From: Kuafuiihalomonas sp050331295
Lineage (GTDB): Bacteria > Myxococcota > Kuafuiibacteriia > Kuafuiibacteriales > Kuafuiibacteriaceae
Assembly: GCA_050331295.1 (NCBI GenBank)
Contig: JBHJGZ010000008.1
Location: 186,001 to 250,000 of the forward strand
DNA length: 64,000 bases
Direction: 5' to 3'
The notes beneath the pieces were generated by a model that saw nothing but the letters and a program-made list of their open reading frames with translations, searched no databases and was not told the origin of the DNA. The position numbers were made by a program, and so were the translations under genes. Shown piece by piece: positions 42,362-51,335 of the stretch (the first letter of the stretch is position 1; the number at the start of each line of letters is the position of its first letter).

Positions 42362-43756
42362 ATGAGTGCTTATCCCGGCGAACCCCAGACCGGGCCGGTT
42401 CTCCTCGTCGAAGACGACGAAGAGCTGCTGTCCGTGCTCTCGAGTCGGCTGAGGACTGAGGGCTTCGACGTGAGTGCGGTGACCTCCGGCGAAGCGGCCC
42501 TGGAGTGCTTGCATCGTCAGGACTTCGAAGCCATGGCAACCGACCTCGATCTGGGGGGAGGGCTGGACGGGCTTTCTCTGGCGGAGCGCGTCATTGCGCT
42601 TCGCGATCTGCCGGTGGTGGTGATGACGGGTTACGACAGCTACAACAACGCCATCGCCGCGCTCCGCACGGGCGTCTTCGATTTTCTGGCTAAGCCGGTC
42701 TCGCTCGAGTCGCTTTCTCTCGCTTTGACCCGGGCCGTTCGCCACAACCGGATGGTCAGTGACCTTCATCGGCTTCGGGAAGGACGCGATCGTATCGTCG
42801 GAGATTACGGCATCTTGGGGGAAAGCAAGGCCATCCGCGAAGTTCATTCTCTGATCGCGCGGGTCGGGCCCTCCGATATCAGTGTCCTCATCACGGGCGA
42901 GAGCGGGACCGGCAAGGAGCTGGTGGCACGCGCCCTCCACGAATCGGGTCCTCGTCGAAGCCGTCCTTTCGTACCCATCAATTGTGCTGCGATGCCCGAA
43001 CAGCTCTTGGAGAGTGAACTGTTCGGGCACACCAAGGGTGCGTTCACCGACGCGAAAGAGGACCAGACAGGCCTGTTCGTCCAGGCCAGTGGCGGTACTC
43101 TCTTCCTGGACGAAATCGGCGACATGCCGCTGGGAATGCAGGCAAAGTTGCTCCGCGCCCTTCAGGAGGAACGGGTTCGGCCCGTTGGAGGCAAGGAAGA
43201 GATTCCGTTCGATACACGCGTCATCTCCGCCACCAACAGCGATCTCGAGGAAGCGATCGATGACGGCCGATTTCGAGAAGACCTCTTTTATCGCCTCAAT
43301 GTAGTCACGATTCATACACCGCCCCTGCGGGCCCGTGAGCAGGATGTCTTGCTGATCGCGCAGGCTTTCATCGAAGAGCAGGAGCGCAGGAAACCCAGTG
43401 GCGTGAAGGGCCTGTCTCGGGCGGCGGCTGAGAAACTCTTGAACTACCGCTGGCCGGGGAATGTACGAGAACTCTCGAACGTGATCGCTCGCGCGATGGT
43501 TTTGACGCAGTTCGACGAGCTCGGAGCCGAAGATCTGCCGGCCAACATTCAGCGTTTCATGGACGATGATGTGGCGGTGGAGAAAGCGCCGGAGCTCATC
43601 AGCCTGGAGGAGCTCGAGCGACGACACATACATCGGGTCCTTCGTGCGACAAGTGGCAATCGCAGTCAGGCTTCCACGGTGCTCGGCATCGATAGAAGGA
43701 CACTCTACCGGAAGATCAAGCGCTACGGCTTGGACCTGACGTCCATGGATGCGTGA
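42362..43756 (+). CDS. NtrC-family sigma-54-dependent response regulator
   Basis: 464 residues. The receiver domain has VLLVEDDEEL and phosphoacceptor D61 in ATDLDLGG. The central AAA+ domain has Walker A GESGTGKE (about 178-185), the sigma-54-contact loop GAFTDA (family consensus GAFTGA), Walker B GGTLFLDEIGD and the arginine fingers in FREDLFYRLNVV. A Fis-type helix-turn-helix ends the protein (SQASTVLGIDRRTLYRKIKR). It activates sigma-54 promoters. It lies 77 bp after dps, so it likely belongs to the same unit and responds to the histidine kinase. The ATG at 42362 follows from domain fit; the open frame extends into dps. Confidence 0.94.
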   Translation: MSAYPGEPQTGPVLLVEDDEELLSVLSSRLRTEGFDVSAVTSGEAALECLHRQDFEAMATDLDLGGGLDGLSLAERVIALRDLPVVVMTGYDSYNNAIAALRTGVFDFLAKPVSLESLSLALTRAVRHNRMVSDLHRLREGRDRIVGDYGILGESKAIREVHSLIARVGPSDISVLITGESGTGKELVARALHESGPRRSRPFVPINCAAMPEQLLESELFGHTKGAFTDAKEDQTGLFVQASGGTLFLDEIGDMPLGMQAKLLRALQEERVRPVGGKEEIPFDTRVISATNSDLEEAIDDGRFREDLFYRLNVVTIHTPPLRAREQDVLLIAQAFIEEQERRKPSGVKGLSRAAAEKLLNYRWPGNVRELSNVIARAMVLTQFDELGAEDLPANIQRFMDDDVAVEKAPELISLEELERRHIHRVLRATSGNRSQASTVLGIDRRTLYRKIKRYGLDLTSMDA

Positions 43757-43834
43757 CCCAATTCGTCATGCCTTTGTCACCCTGACTCCACCCGCTCAGA
43801 CCTAGGTAGAGCGCGCCCGTGTCGAGTCGGGTGA

Positions 43835-43855
43835 TGCACTTCGACCTGAAGTGCA
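43835..43855. promoter_or_regulatory. perfect 8-bp inverted repeat before the nuclease gene
   Basis: TGCACTTC-GACCT-GAAGTGCA forms a perfect 8-bp stem with a 5-nt loop. It ends about 28 bp before the GTG start at 43883, next to a GGAGGT ribosome site. It could be a terminator-like or 5'-UTR hairpin, or an operator for a regulator. Confidence 0.4.
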
Positions 43856-43882
43856 GCGACAAAACCTAATGGAGGTACATGA

Positions 43883-46800
43883 GTGCGAGCCATCGAATTT
43901 CTACTGGTCGCGACGTTGGCGGCTCCCAGCGTCGGTCAAGCCCAAACCCTTCTCACGTTGCCGGCGTCCAACAATGCGACGGTTCAGCCAGGAGGGCCGC
44001 GAGCGGGTGACTCCGGTAAGGCGTTTTTCAACATTCAAGGAGATGCCAACGGAGGCTTCGCCAGCTTCGGGGTTGTGGACTTCATTCCGTCCCCCATCAA
44101 CTGCTTCGAAATCGTGAGCGTTGGGCTGGAGCTGACCCAAGACAACGCCTCTTTCACCGGCAACGGACCGTACAGCGTATACCTCACTGACGCGGTGGAG
44201 GTTTCGATCGAGCCTGACAGCAACATCGCCTTCCAGGGCGGGAACGGTAAGGAGACTGTCGATCCGGCTTTCACCGAGCTGACCTTCCTCGGAAGCTTCG
44301 ACTTCGTCGAAACGAACAGCGGCGACACAGACCTCGTGCAGTTCGGACCCGACATCGATCTCGCCCTCCAGATCGCGCTCGTCGAGTCCCTGCAGAACGG
44401 CACTCCGCTCCGACTGGTGCTCACGCCCGATGATCCGGACGTGTCCGCCACGTACGCCGGTTTCACCAACTCCAACAATCCTGGGCCCACGCTGGTGGTC
44501 GACGCCGAGTGCAACGTTTCCGTCGCGGGTTCTGCCTCCGTGAACGAGCTCCACTACGACAACACCGGCACGGACGTTGGCGAATTCGTGGAGATCGCCG
44601 GTCCCGCGGGCACCAGTCTGACCGGCTGGCAGCTGGTCTTGTACAACGGCTCCAACGGCAATCCTTACGACACCACCGCATTCACGGCGGCCGACGTTCT
44701 CGTCCCATCCACCGACGCTGGGGCCACCGGATTCGCCACCATTGAAGCCACCGGATTCGCCGACGCTGAGGCCACCGGATTCGTCGTCGTCAACTTCCCG
44801 ACCAACGGTATCCAAAACGGGGCGCCTGACGGTTTGGCCCTGATCGACCCCGAGGGAAAGGTGGTGGAGTTTCTGAGCTACGAAGGCACCTTCACCGCCG
44901 AGAGCGGCCCGGCCCAGGGCGTCGTCAGCACCGACATCGGTGTTTCCGAGGGGTCGAGCACACCGGTGGGCACCTCGCTTCAGCGTATTGACGGCACCTT
45001 TGCGCCGTCGGCGCCCGAGACACCCGGTGCTCCCAATGGGACGGACCTCGCGGCCCGCACCATCATGCAGATTCAGGGGGCCGGCCAGGAGTCCCCTGAA
45101 GCGGGCAACGTGGTGGAGACCTCCGGCGTCGTGACCGCGGTGGGCATCTTCGATGCCGTGGGGGCTTCCGATGAGGAGGGCTTCTATCTGCAGGATCCCA
45201 CAGGTGACGACGACATCGCGACTTCGGACGCGGTCTTTGTCGTGTCGGAGGCAGAAGTCGCGGTCGGCGATTCGGTGGTCGTGCAAGGCCTGGTGGAAGA
45301 GTCGGGCTTCTCGCGGGAGCTGACCTACACGCGGATCCAGGCGAGCTCCGTGAGCACCGAGTCTTCCGGAAATGCGCTCCCCGAACCGGTTCTCCTCGGT
45401 GAGGGCGGTCGTATCCCGCCCACCGAGAACATCGACGATGATGCCCTCTCGAGTTTCGACCCGACGACGGATGGCCTCGACTTCTTCGAGTCGATCGAAG
45501 CGATGCGCGTGACGGTGCAGGCACCTCTCGCCGTGAGCGCCACGAACCGGTTCGGCGAGATCTTCGTGGTGGTGGACGCCGGCGTGGGGGCCACCGGGAT
45601 CAGCGACCGCGAAACCCTGAACATTTCTCCCGACGACTTCAATCCGGAGAAGATCCAGATCGATCCCGGCCGGGAGTTCTTCGACCCGGACACCTTCTCG
45701 CTCCCAGATGTGACCACCGGGGCGCTACTCGCCGACATCACCGGGGTCGTGGGCTACGACTTCGGAAACTTCCAGGTTCAGCCGGACAGCAACATCACGG
45801 TCGTGACGCCGTCCAGCATCGCCCCGGAGACCACCGCGCTGAGCAAGAGCGAGAGCGCACTCCTGGTGGCCTCCTACAACGTTCTGAACCTCGACCCGAA
45901 CGACGACGATGATGAGGATGACGATCAAGACGTGGCGGACGGTCGATTCGACGCCATCGCGGACCACATCGTGAACAACCTCAATGCGCCCGATGTCGTT
46001 GCGCTGCAGGAGGTTCAGGACAACTCGGGAAGCGAGGACAATGGTGTGGTCGCAGCGGATGTCACGCTTAAGACCTTGGTCGACGCCGTCGCTGCGGCGG
46101 GCGGACCATCCTATGCGTTCATCGATAACACCTTCATCATGAACAACGCTTCTGGCGGCCAGCCGGGCGGCAACATCCGAACGGCGTTCCTCTACAATCC
46201 GGAGCGGGTGGACCTGCTGCCCGAGTCCGTCCGGACGGCCGACGACTTGGCGGCGTTCGCGGGTTCCCGACTCCCGCTCATCGCCACCTTCGTGTTCGAA
46301 GGTGAGCCGATCATCGTGGTGAACAACCATTTCTCCTCAAAAGGAGGAAGCGCACCGATCTTCGGAACGGAACAGCCCTTCGAGGCTCGGCAGGAGGAGG
46401 TCGCCGTCAACGGCTCGCTGGATGAGCGGCTGCGGCAGTCGGCAGAGGTCCGAAATTTCGTGGATGGTGTGTTGGCTGCGGATCCGGAAGCCAAGCTCAT
46501 CGTTCTCGGAGATCTCAACGAGTTCGAGTTCGTGTCGCCGGTTTCCGAGAATTTGGGACAGGTCTTGGAGAACCTCACGTTCCGTGTTCCGGAAGACGAA
46601 CGATACACGTTCAATTTTCAGGGCAACTCGCAGTCCCTCGACCACATCTTGGTCAGCGATGCGCTAAGTGGAATCTCGGAGTTCGATATCGTCCGCGTGA
46701 ACTCGGAGTTCCCGGCCACGGACTCTCGTGCCAGTGACCATGACCCCCTCCTCGCGCGGCTCGAGTTTACGCCCAGTTGTGACGGCGTGCCGGCCACGGT

Positions 46801-47128
46801 GTTCGTGGATGGAGACGGGGTGATCGTCGGCGGTCCGCTCAATGGTCGTCCGTACGAGGGGGTCCTGATCGGAGGCTTGGGAGCTGACGTGATCCGCGGA
46901 ACCGACGGAGACGACAACATCGTCGGCCTGCTGGGCGCGGACGTGATCTGCGGTGAAGATGGTGATGACCTGCTCTTCGGCGGGCAGGGGTCGGATCGAC
47001 TGCTCGGCGGAGCCGGCGATGACCGCCTTAAGGGCGGCATCGGATCCGATGAACTGGACGGGGGTGAAGGACGAGACCGCTGTTTCGGTGGTTTCGGCGC
47101 GGATACCTTCATCTCCTGCGAGGACTGA
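43883..47128 (+). CDS. exported multi-domain nuclease (ExeM/NucH-like) with RTX-type calcium repeats
   Basis: 1081 residues. Signal peptide (cleaved near GQAQ, about 20), then beta-rich domains, an LTD (lamin-tail) domain at about 215-310 (VNELHYDNTGTDVGEFVEIAG), an OB-like region at about 390-470, and an endonuclease/exonuclease/phosphatase domain at about 665-960. The last shows LLVASYNVLNLDP, VVALQEVQ, the VVNNHFSSKGG loop, LIVLGDLNEF and SDHDPLLARL, the EEP catalytic set. Ten or so Gly/Asp calcium-binding nonapeptides (GGxGxDxLxG) close the protein. Extracellular nucleases of this build degrade DNA in biofilm or for nutrition. GGAGGT ribosome site upstream of the GTG. RTX repeats usually mean type I secretion; no secretion genes are here. 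Confidence 0.9.
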   Translation: MRAIEFLLVATLAAPSVGQAQTLLTLPASNNATVQPGGPRAGDSGKAFFNIQGDANGGFASFGVVDFIPSPINCFEIVSVGLELTQDNASFTGNGPYSVYLTDAVEVSIEPDSNIAFQGGNGKETVDPAFTELTFLGSFDFVETNSGDTDLVQFGPDIDLALQIALVESLQNGTPLRLVLTPDDPDVSATYAGFTNSNNPGPTLVVDAECNVSVAGSASVNELHYDNTGTDVGEFVEIAGPAGTSLTGWQLVLYNGSNGNPYDTTAFTAADVLVPSTDAGATGFATIEATGFADAEATGFVVVNFPTNGIQNGAPDGLALIDPEGKVVEFLSYEGTFTAESGPAQGVVSTDIGVSEGSSTPVGTSLQRIDGTFAPSAPETPGAPNGTDLAARTIMQIQGAGQESPEAGNVVETSGVVTAVGIFDAVGASDEEGFYLQDPTGDDDIATSDAVFVVSEAEVAVGDSVVVQGLVEESGFSRELTYTRIQASSVSTESSGNALPEPVLLGEGGRIPPTENIDDDALSSFDPTTDGLDFFESIEAMRVTVQAPLAVSATNRFGEIFVVVDAGVGATGISDRETLNISPDDFNPEKIQIDPGREFFDPDTFSLPDVTTGALLADITGVVGYDFGNFQVQPDSNITVVTPSSIAPETTALSKSESALLVASYNVLNLDPNDDDDEDDDQDVADGRFDAIADHIVNNLNAPDVVALQEVQDNSGSEDNGVVAADVTLKTLVDAVAAAGGPSYAFIDNTFIMNNASGGQPGGNIRTAFLYNPERVDLLPESVRTADDLAAFAGSRLPLIATFVFEGEPIIVVNNHFSSKGGSAPIFGTEQPFEARQEEVAVNGSLDERLRQSAEVRNFVDGVLAADPEAKLIVLGDLNEFEFVSPVSENLGQVLENLTFRVPEDERYTFNFQGNSQSLDHILVSDALSGISEFDIVRVNSEFPATDSRASDHDPLLARLEFTPSCDGVPATVFVDGDGVIVGGPLNGRPYEGVLIGGLGADVIRGTDGDDNIVGLLGADVICGEDGDDLLFGGQGSDRLLGGAGDDRLKGGIGSDELDGGEGRDRCFGGFGADTFISCED
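44723..44794 (+). repeat. three 24-bp in-frame tandem repeats
   Basis: GCCACCGGATTCG starts each unit at 44723, 44747 and 44771, exactly 24 bp apart. They encode ATGFATIE, ATGFADAE and ATGFVVVN inside the LTD domain of the nuclease. It is probably a local slippage expansion. Confidence 0.7.
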
Positions 47129-47229
47129 TCTTCCCGTCGACGTTTCGAGACACCGGCGGCCCGGCGGAGGCAGCGCGAAGCGCGTCTCGGCCGGGTCGAG
47201 TCCCCAACGCCCCGAACCCATTCAAACGC

Positions 47230-48000
47230 CTACTCTAGGAGCACCGTCAAGATCATCATGCCCACGAAGCCGATGACGAGGGCGTGGGTAGCGCTGTTCT
47301 CGCGTCCTCGAGCGTGGGTTTCTGGAATGACCTCCCCGCTGATGATGAACAACATGGCGCCGGCCGCGAAGGCGTAGCAAAAGGGAACCATCACCTCGCC
47401 CAGACCGACCGCGGCCGACCCGACGATGCCGCCCAGAACCTCGGCCATCCCGGTCAAGGCTCCGATCCCGACCGCGGTGCCGCGACGGGCTCCGTCGGTC
47501 AGTAGAGCTGCAGCCACTGCGAACCCTTCTGGCAGGTTCTGGGCCGTTATCCCCAGCAGGACCGGTAGACCTTGGGTGAAGTCCACTCCACTGGCCACGC
47601 CCACCGAGAGACCCTCTGGGACATTGTGGATGGCGATGGCCAAAATGAAGAGCGTGTTTCGACCGTACTTGGATTCGGGACCCTCGCGACCCTTGGCTTC
47701 GTGGTGATGAGGAATCCATTGATTCACCGCGCTCACGGTCACCGCTCCAATTGCCACCCAGAAGGCGGTGTTCAGGACGCCCTGCAAGTTGCCTTGTCTT
47801 TCACGAAGAATGTCGAGGGCCGGGAGGAGCAAAGAGAAGAACGTGGCCCCCAGCATGACGCCCGCGGCGCTGGCCAGCATCAGGATCTGCTGCTGGACCG
47901 ACCAGCGCCGGCGAACGAACAGGAAGACGGCCCCGATGGCGGTTCCGCCGGCCGCAACGAGGCTGGCCAAGATGCCGCCCATGAATCCGCTGATGTCCAC
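47230..48000 (-). CDS. ZIP-family metal transporter
   Basis: 256 residues with eight hydrophobic helices. Helix 4 has AIAIHNVPEGLSVG and helix 5 ITAQNLPEGFAVA, the metal-binding HNxPEG/xNxPEG pair of ZIP proteins. The loop between helices 3 and 4 has HHHE, a metal-binding motif. ISGEVIPETH ends the family core. It imports Zn2+, Fe2+ or Mn2+ into the cytosol. The stop lies 101 bp from the convergent nuclease gene. Confidence 0.93.
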   Translation of the reverse strand: MDISGFMGGILASLVAAGGTAIGAVFLFVRRRWSVQQQILMLASAAGVMLGATFFSLLLPALDILRERQGNLQGVLNTAFWVAIGAVTVSAVNQWIPHHHEAKGREGPESKYGRNTLFILAIAIHNVPEGLSVGVASGVDFTQGLPVLLGITAQNLPEGFAVAAALLTDGARRGTAVGIGALTGMAEVLGGIVGSAAVGLGEVMVPFCYAFAAGAMLFIISGEVIPETHARGRENSATHALVIGFVGMMILTVLLE

Positions 48001-48032
48001 GGCGTCAGCATGGGCGGCACGACGAAGCAGGT

Positions 48033-48272
48033 CTATGAGGAGCGCTTCAACCAGTCATTGAGCTTCCCGGCGACGGTTTCCGAAACGTTGTTCCATCCGT
48101 CTTTGAGGTGCTGCTGAAGCTCTTCCAGCTTGCCCGAGATCTCCTCACGTCTCTGGCGGGTCGTCTCTTCGTTGTGTGCTTTCAGGCTGTTCCATTCCGC
48201 CTCGAGGCGATTTTTCCGCTCCTCGATACGGTGGCGGAGCTCGTCTTGCTGGGACGTATTCTTGTTTTCCAC
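48033..48272 (-). CDS. small coiled-coil/amphipathic helix protein
   Basis: 79 residues, almost all charged helix. Regular heptads (DELRHRIEERKNRLEAEWN, then SGKLEELQQHLKDGW and ETVAGKLNDWL) suggest an amphipathic apolipoprotein-like helix that can bind membranes or dimerise. Start is GTG (48270-48272). It sits 32 bp upstream of the ZIP gene on the same strand. No function is assigned. Confidence 0.65.
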   Translation of the reverse strand: MENKNTSQQDELRHRIEERKNRLEAEWNSLKAHNEETTRQRREEISGKLEELQQHLKDGWNNVSETVAGKLNDWLKRSS

Positions 48273-48465
48273 GACGCGTCTCGCTGCAGACCTCGTGCCA
48301 CTCCATGGACCGTGTGATGGGTCGGGAGCCCAGCATACGGCGTTCTCCGCCGAGCATCGGGTTTTCTTGGCGGGGCGAAAGATCTCCTCCGGGCGTCTGG
48401 GCCCAGTTCGAACCGCCGAGGTCCGGTCGGACGTCGTGGGTATTCAACTTGCAGCTTTCAACGGC

Positions 48466-48765
48466 ATGCGAAACTTCAAGGCTTGGGCGAGCGAGACCGC
48501 GTGGACGGCTTGGGAGGTGCTGCGCAACGCCATCGGCATCAAGGCGAACTCCGAACCGGGCCGAGACGGTCGCGAAGGAGCACAGCACGGCGACCTTCGC
48601 AAGCAGCCGCAGGAACCACACGAGGCGTCGGTTCGAGCCGGACCCGAGCCTAGGTCGGCTGGTTCCGCCGACGGCCGAAAATCCGATTCGTGTCCGCTGG
48701 ACGACATGCTGGAACAGTCGTTTCCAGCAAGCGATCCTCCTTCTCATTCCGGAGGACGGTGCTGA
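48466..48765 (+). CDS. small protein with a C-terminal FPASDPP motif
   Basis: A 99-residue product. The N-terminal about 25 residues are Trp/Ala-rich (MRNFKAWASETAWTAW), then a basic, Gly/Pro-rich middle. The C-terminus LDDMLEQSFPASDPPS matches a short motif (D.xLxETFPASDPP) present in many otherwise unrelated small bacterial proteins. The start at ATG 48466 is the first good one; the frame extends upstream. It is divergent from the 79-residue coiled-coil gene. Confidence 0.55.
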   Translation: MRNFKAWASETAWTAWEVLRNAIGIKANSEPGRDGREGAQHGDLRKQPQEPHEASVRAGPEPRSAGSADGRKSDSCPLDDMLEQSFPASDPPSHSGGRC

Positions 48766-48789
48766 CCAGAGGATTCTGCTGACGACTCA

Positions 48790-49350
48790 TCAACTGTGGG
48801 TTGAACGCGAGCCGGGGGTGGTTGGCGTGCGGGAACGGCGCGCCTGCCACCAACTCCGAAGTCGTCGGAGCTGAAAATAGAGATACAAGAGCAGGCCCAT
48901 CAGGAGGGCAATGACCACGATATTGAATACCGGAACGTGGGTATAATTCTTGGGCTTCAGCTCGATCGACAACACGTTCGGGTACATGTCCATAACGTTG
49001 ACACGCCATCCGTACGAGGTGACCAAGACCACCGCCTCCCCCTGCTCTCCCTGAAAGTTGACCGCTCGTCCCATCAGGTCGCCGCTGTTGAATTTGAAGT
49101 AAAACGGGAATCCCCAGCGCGTGTCTTCGTTTCGATAGACGATCGTCTCACCGTCCTCCAGCGATTGAGTGACGATGTAGCGAACATCCCGGGTTTGGGA
49201 GCCTGATGCGCCCTCGATGTCCATCCGCTTGACCTCGGTACCGGTGATGCGCACCTTCTCGGTGGCGGGGAGGACGTACGCGAGAAGCAGAATAATCAGA
49301 AGGGCCAGCAGGATTCCGATCCCGACCGACAGCCACCGAAAGACTCTCAC
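48790..49350 (-). CDS. DUF1523-family membrane protein
   Basis: 186 residues, membrane helix at about 10-28 and another near 142-162. The middle, with KVRITGTEVKRMDIEG, DVRYIVTQ and DETRWGFPFYFKFN-type residues, matches DUF1523. It looks like an inner-membrane protein with a periplasmic beta domain. Start is GTG (49348-49350) just after a GGAGGG sequence. Function unknown. Confidence 0.75.
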   Translation of the reverse strand: MRVFRWLSVGIGILLALLIILLLAYVLPATEKVRITGTEVKRMDIEGASGSQTRDVRYIVTQSLEDGETIVYRNEDTRWGFPFYFKFNSGDLMGRAVNFQGEQGEAVVLVTSYGWRVNVMDMYPNVLSIELKPKNYTHVPVFNIVVIALLMGLLLYLYFQLRRLRSWWQARRSRTPTTPGSRSTHS

Positions 49351-49408
49351 CCCTCCAGTTCAAGCGATTCGGTGGCGACCTGACAAGCGATGGTGCAGGC
49401 TGAAAGGG

Positions 49409-50362
49409 ATGACGAGGCTTCGCTTCGTGGCCAAACCCCAAGAGCTGCCCGGACCTCCCGAGCGCGGACGGTTGGCTTTGGTGGACCTCGCATTTGCGAA
49501 CGGCGCGGCGTACGCCCGCATCACCGAGCCCTTCATCCACGCCCTGGGACCGCGGTTGGCGATCTGGGTCGATCACCATGACCACGACGCGTGGCGTGAC
49601 TACGAGGGTGACCCTCGTTTCGTGTTGGTCCCGAAGACCAAGGCTCGAGCTTGCCCCGAGTTGGTGACACCCGAGGTGGTCGCTCGAGCTCAACCGGTGG
49701 AGCATCTTTGGGCCCACGCCGACTTCGATGGGCTCGTGGCAGCGGCGACGTTTCTGCGTGGAGGGCACCCTCCGTACCCGGAAGCGGAAGAGGATGCGCG
49801 ATGGGCCGACGCTCCAGGTCACGGATTCACCGTGTCCCCGCGTGGTCGGAGACTTGCCCTGGCCCTGGATGAAGCCAGCGTCACGATGAAGTCGGCGAAG
49901 GCCTTCGACTTGTTGTTCCAGGTAGTGCGGGCGCTGGTCGAAGATACTGAGCCCGTTCATCTGTCCACCCAACTGGATCGGCTCGTGGATGGATTGCTGC
50001 TCAGGCAGGCTCGGCTTCGTGAACAGTATCTGGACCATACCGTGCGGCCCCACCCGGAGGTTCTATTGCTCGAGCTGGGGAAGTCGATGGAACGCGCAGA
50101 CAAGAAGTTTCTCCTTCGGGAGATGGAGGAGCGCGCGGACGTCGCCATCGTCAGCGAGCGTGGACACATGACCGTCGCGACCTATCACGACGAGGGTGAG
50201 CTCGGATTCGACCTTCGCCGGGTTCCGGGGCTTCAAGGGCAGCGGGGTTTCGCGTGGGGAAGGGTGCCGCTCGAAGAGATCCTGGAGGCGCTCCGGCCGA
50301 CGCTGCGCCGACGCTCGCGCGGCGGACCGCTCGCGTTCACTTCTCCGGAGCCGGATCGATGA
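49409..50362 (+). CDS. DHH-type phosphoesterase-like protein
   Basis: 317 residues. The N-terminal domain has the VDHHDHDA motif (D55-H-H57) and a second HADFDGLVAAATFL motif (H103/D105/D107), both expected of metal sites in the DHH/DHHA family. The C-terminal half has the RADVAIVSERGHMTVATY strand and ends basic. The exact substrate (c-di-AMP, pApA, PPi or oligonucleotides) cannot be read. It overlaps the convergent PLP enzyme by 26 bp. Confidence 0.65.
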   Translation: MTRLRFVAKPQELPGPPERGRLALVDLAFANGAAYARITEPFIHALGPRLAIWVDHHDHDAWRDYEGDPRFVLVPKTKARACPELVTPEVVARAQPVEHLWAHADFDGLVAAATFLRGGHPPYPEAEEDARWADAPGHGFTVSPRGRRLALALDEASVTMKSAKAFDLLFQVVRALVEDTEPVHLSTQLDRLVDGLLLRQARLREQYLDHTVRPHPEVLLLELGKSMERADKKFLLREMEERADVAIVSERGHMTVATYHDEGELGFDLRRVPGLQGQRGFAWGRVPLEEILEALRPTLRRRSRGGPLAFTSPEPDR

Positions 50363-51335
50363 GCCCCGCGTATGCAAACAGTTCGAAGATCCCGCCGGTA
50401 TGTATGAAGACCGTGGCGTCTTCGGAGGTGCAGAGTTCAGGCATCGAAAGCAATCCGAGAAGCGCTTTTCCGCTGTACACCGGGTCGAAGAGCAAACCGG
50501 TTTCGGCGCCTATTGCTCGTAGGCGCGCAACCGCTTCAGACGAGGTCTTTGCGTAACCGGGTCCCACAAACCCCTCTAGAATCCTCCAGCGACAGCGTTT
50601 GGCCGTGCCATGCGGGATAAAGGCGCGACCTTCGGCTTCTTCGAGAATGCGTCGAATGCGACGGTCGAAGGCGAGTCGGTCTTCGCACACGCACACACCC
50701 ACGATGTCGACGTCCACGCCACATGCGGCGCATCCGAGCGCCAAACCGGCTGTCGTCCCTCCGCTTCCCACCGCGTGTACTACTCGTGCGACGCGGATCC
50801 CAACGCTCTGAGCATCATGCAAGATTTCTTGCAAGGCTCTGGCGTAGCCTAGGCAACCAAGGGCATTCGACCCTCCCTCTGGGATGACGTAGGGGTTTTG
50901 GAGGCCTTGGCCGACGGAAGCCATGATGGAATCGACTTCCTCCCACTCGGAAGGAGTAATGAACTGGGAGGTCGCCCCTACGAATCGGCTGAGCAGAAGG
51001 TTTCCGAACGCGGGTCGACGGTCCTCTCCCCGCAGGACCAGGTGAGCCTTGAGTCCCACGCGGGCCGCCGCGACCGCGGTGGCTCGAGCATGATTCGAAT
51101 TGACGCCCCCGCATGTGATGACGTGTCCCGCGCCGGACGCTTTGGCTTCGGCCAACAGAAACTCCAACTTGCGGACCTTGTTGCCGGACAACGCCACGCC
51201 GGTCATGTCATCGCGCTTTACCCAAACGTTGCGACCCAGCGCCGGCACTGGCTCGAGCGGCGTAGGCGTTCTCGCCAAGTCGAGTCGCTCCGGCCAGAAG
51301 ATTTCAAACACTGGCGCCGTCTCGCGAAGCTTCAT
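50337..51335 (-). CDS. PLP enzyme of the D-cysteine desulfhydrase/ACC deaminase family
   Basis: 332 residues with the type II PLP fold. The PLP lysine is in LSGNKVRKLEFLL, the phosphate-binding loops in TCGGVNSNHARA and AVGSGGTTAGLA. Family members act on D-cysteine or 1-aminocyclopropane-1-carboxylate; specificity cannot be chosen from sequence. It overlaps the end of the upstream cNMP-binding gene by 32 bp on the same strand, so they are cotranscribed, and its 3' end overlaps the DHH-type gene by 26 bp. Confidence 0.9.
   Translation of the reverse strand: MKLRETAPVFEIFWPERLDLARTPTPLEPVPALGRNVWVKRDDMTGVALSGNKVRKLEFLLAEAKASGAGHVITCGGVNSNHARATAVAAARVGLKAHLVLRGEDRRPAFGNLLLSRFVGATSQFITPSEWEEVDSIMASVGQGLQNPYVIPEGGSNALGCLGYARALQEILHDAQSVGIRVARVVHAVGSGGTTAGLALGCAACGVDVDIVGVCVCEDRLAFDRRIRRILEEAEGRAFIPHGTAKRCRWRILEGFVGPGYAKTSSEAVARLRAIGAETGLLFDPVYSGKALLGLLSMPELCTSEDATVFIHTGGIFELFAYAGLIDPAPEK

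Noticed and set aside
42173..43633. 486-codon open frame antisense to the NtrC-family regulator
   Set aside because: The regulator on the other strand has all family motifs; the antisense frame has none.
43901..45286. 461-codon open frame antisense to the nuclease
   Set aside because: Shadow of the sense gene; no ribosome site and His/Arg/Gly-rich composition.
47146..47189. Terminator between nuclease and ZIP genes
   Set aside because: The only pairing found is a 6-bp stem (CGAGAC/GTCTCG) with a loop over 30 nt; too weak to report.
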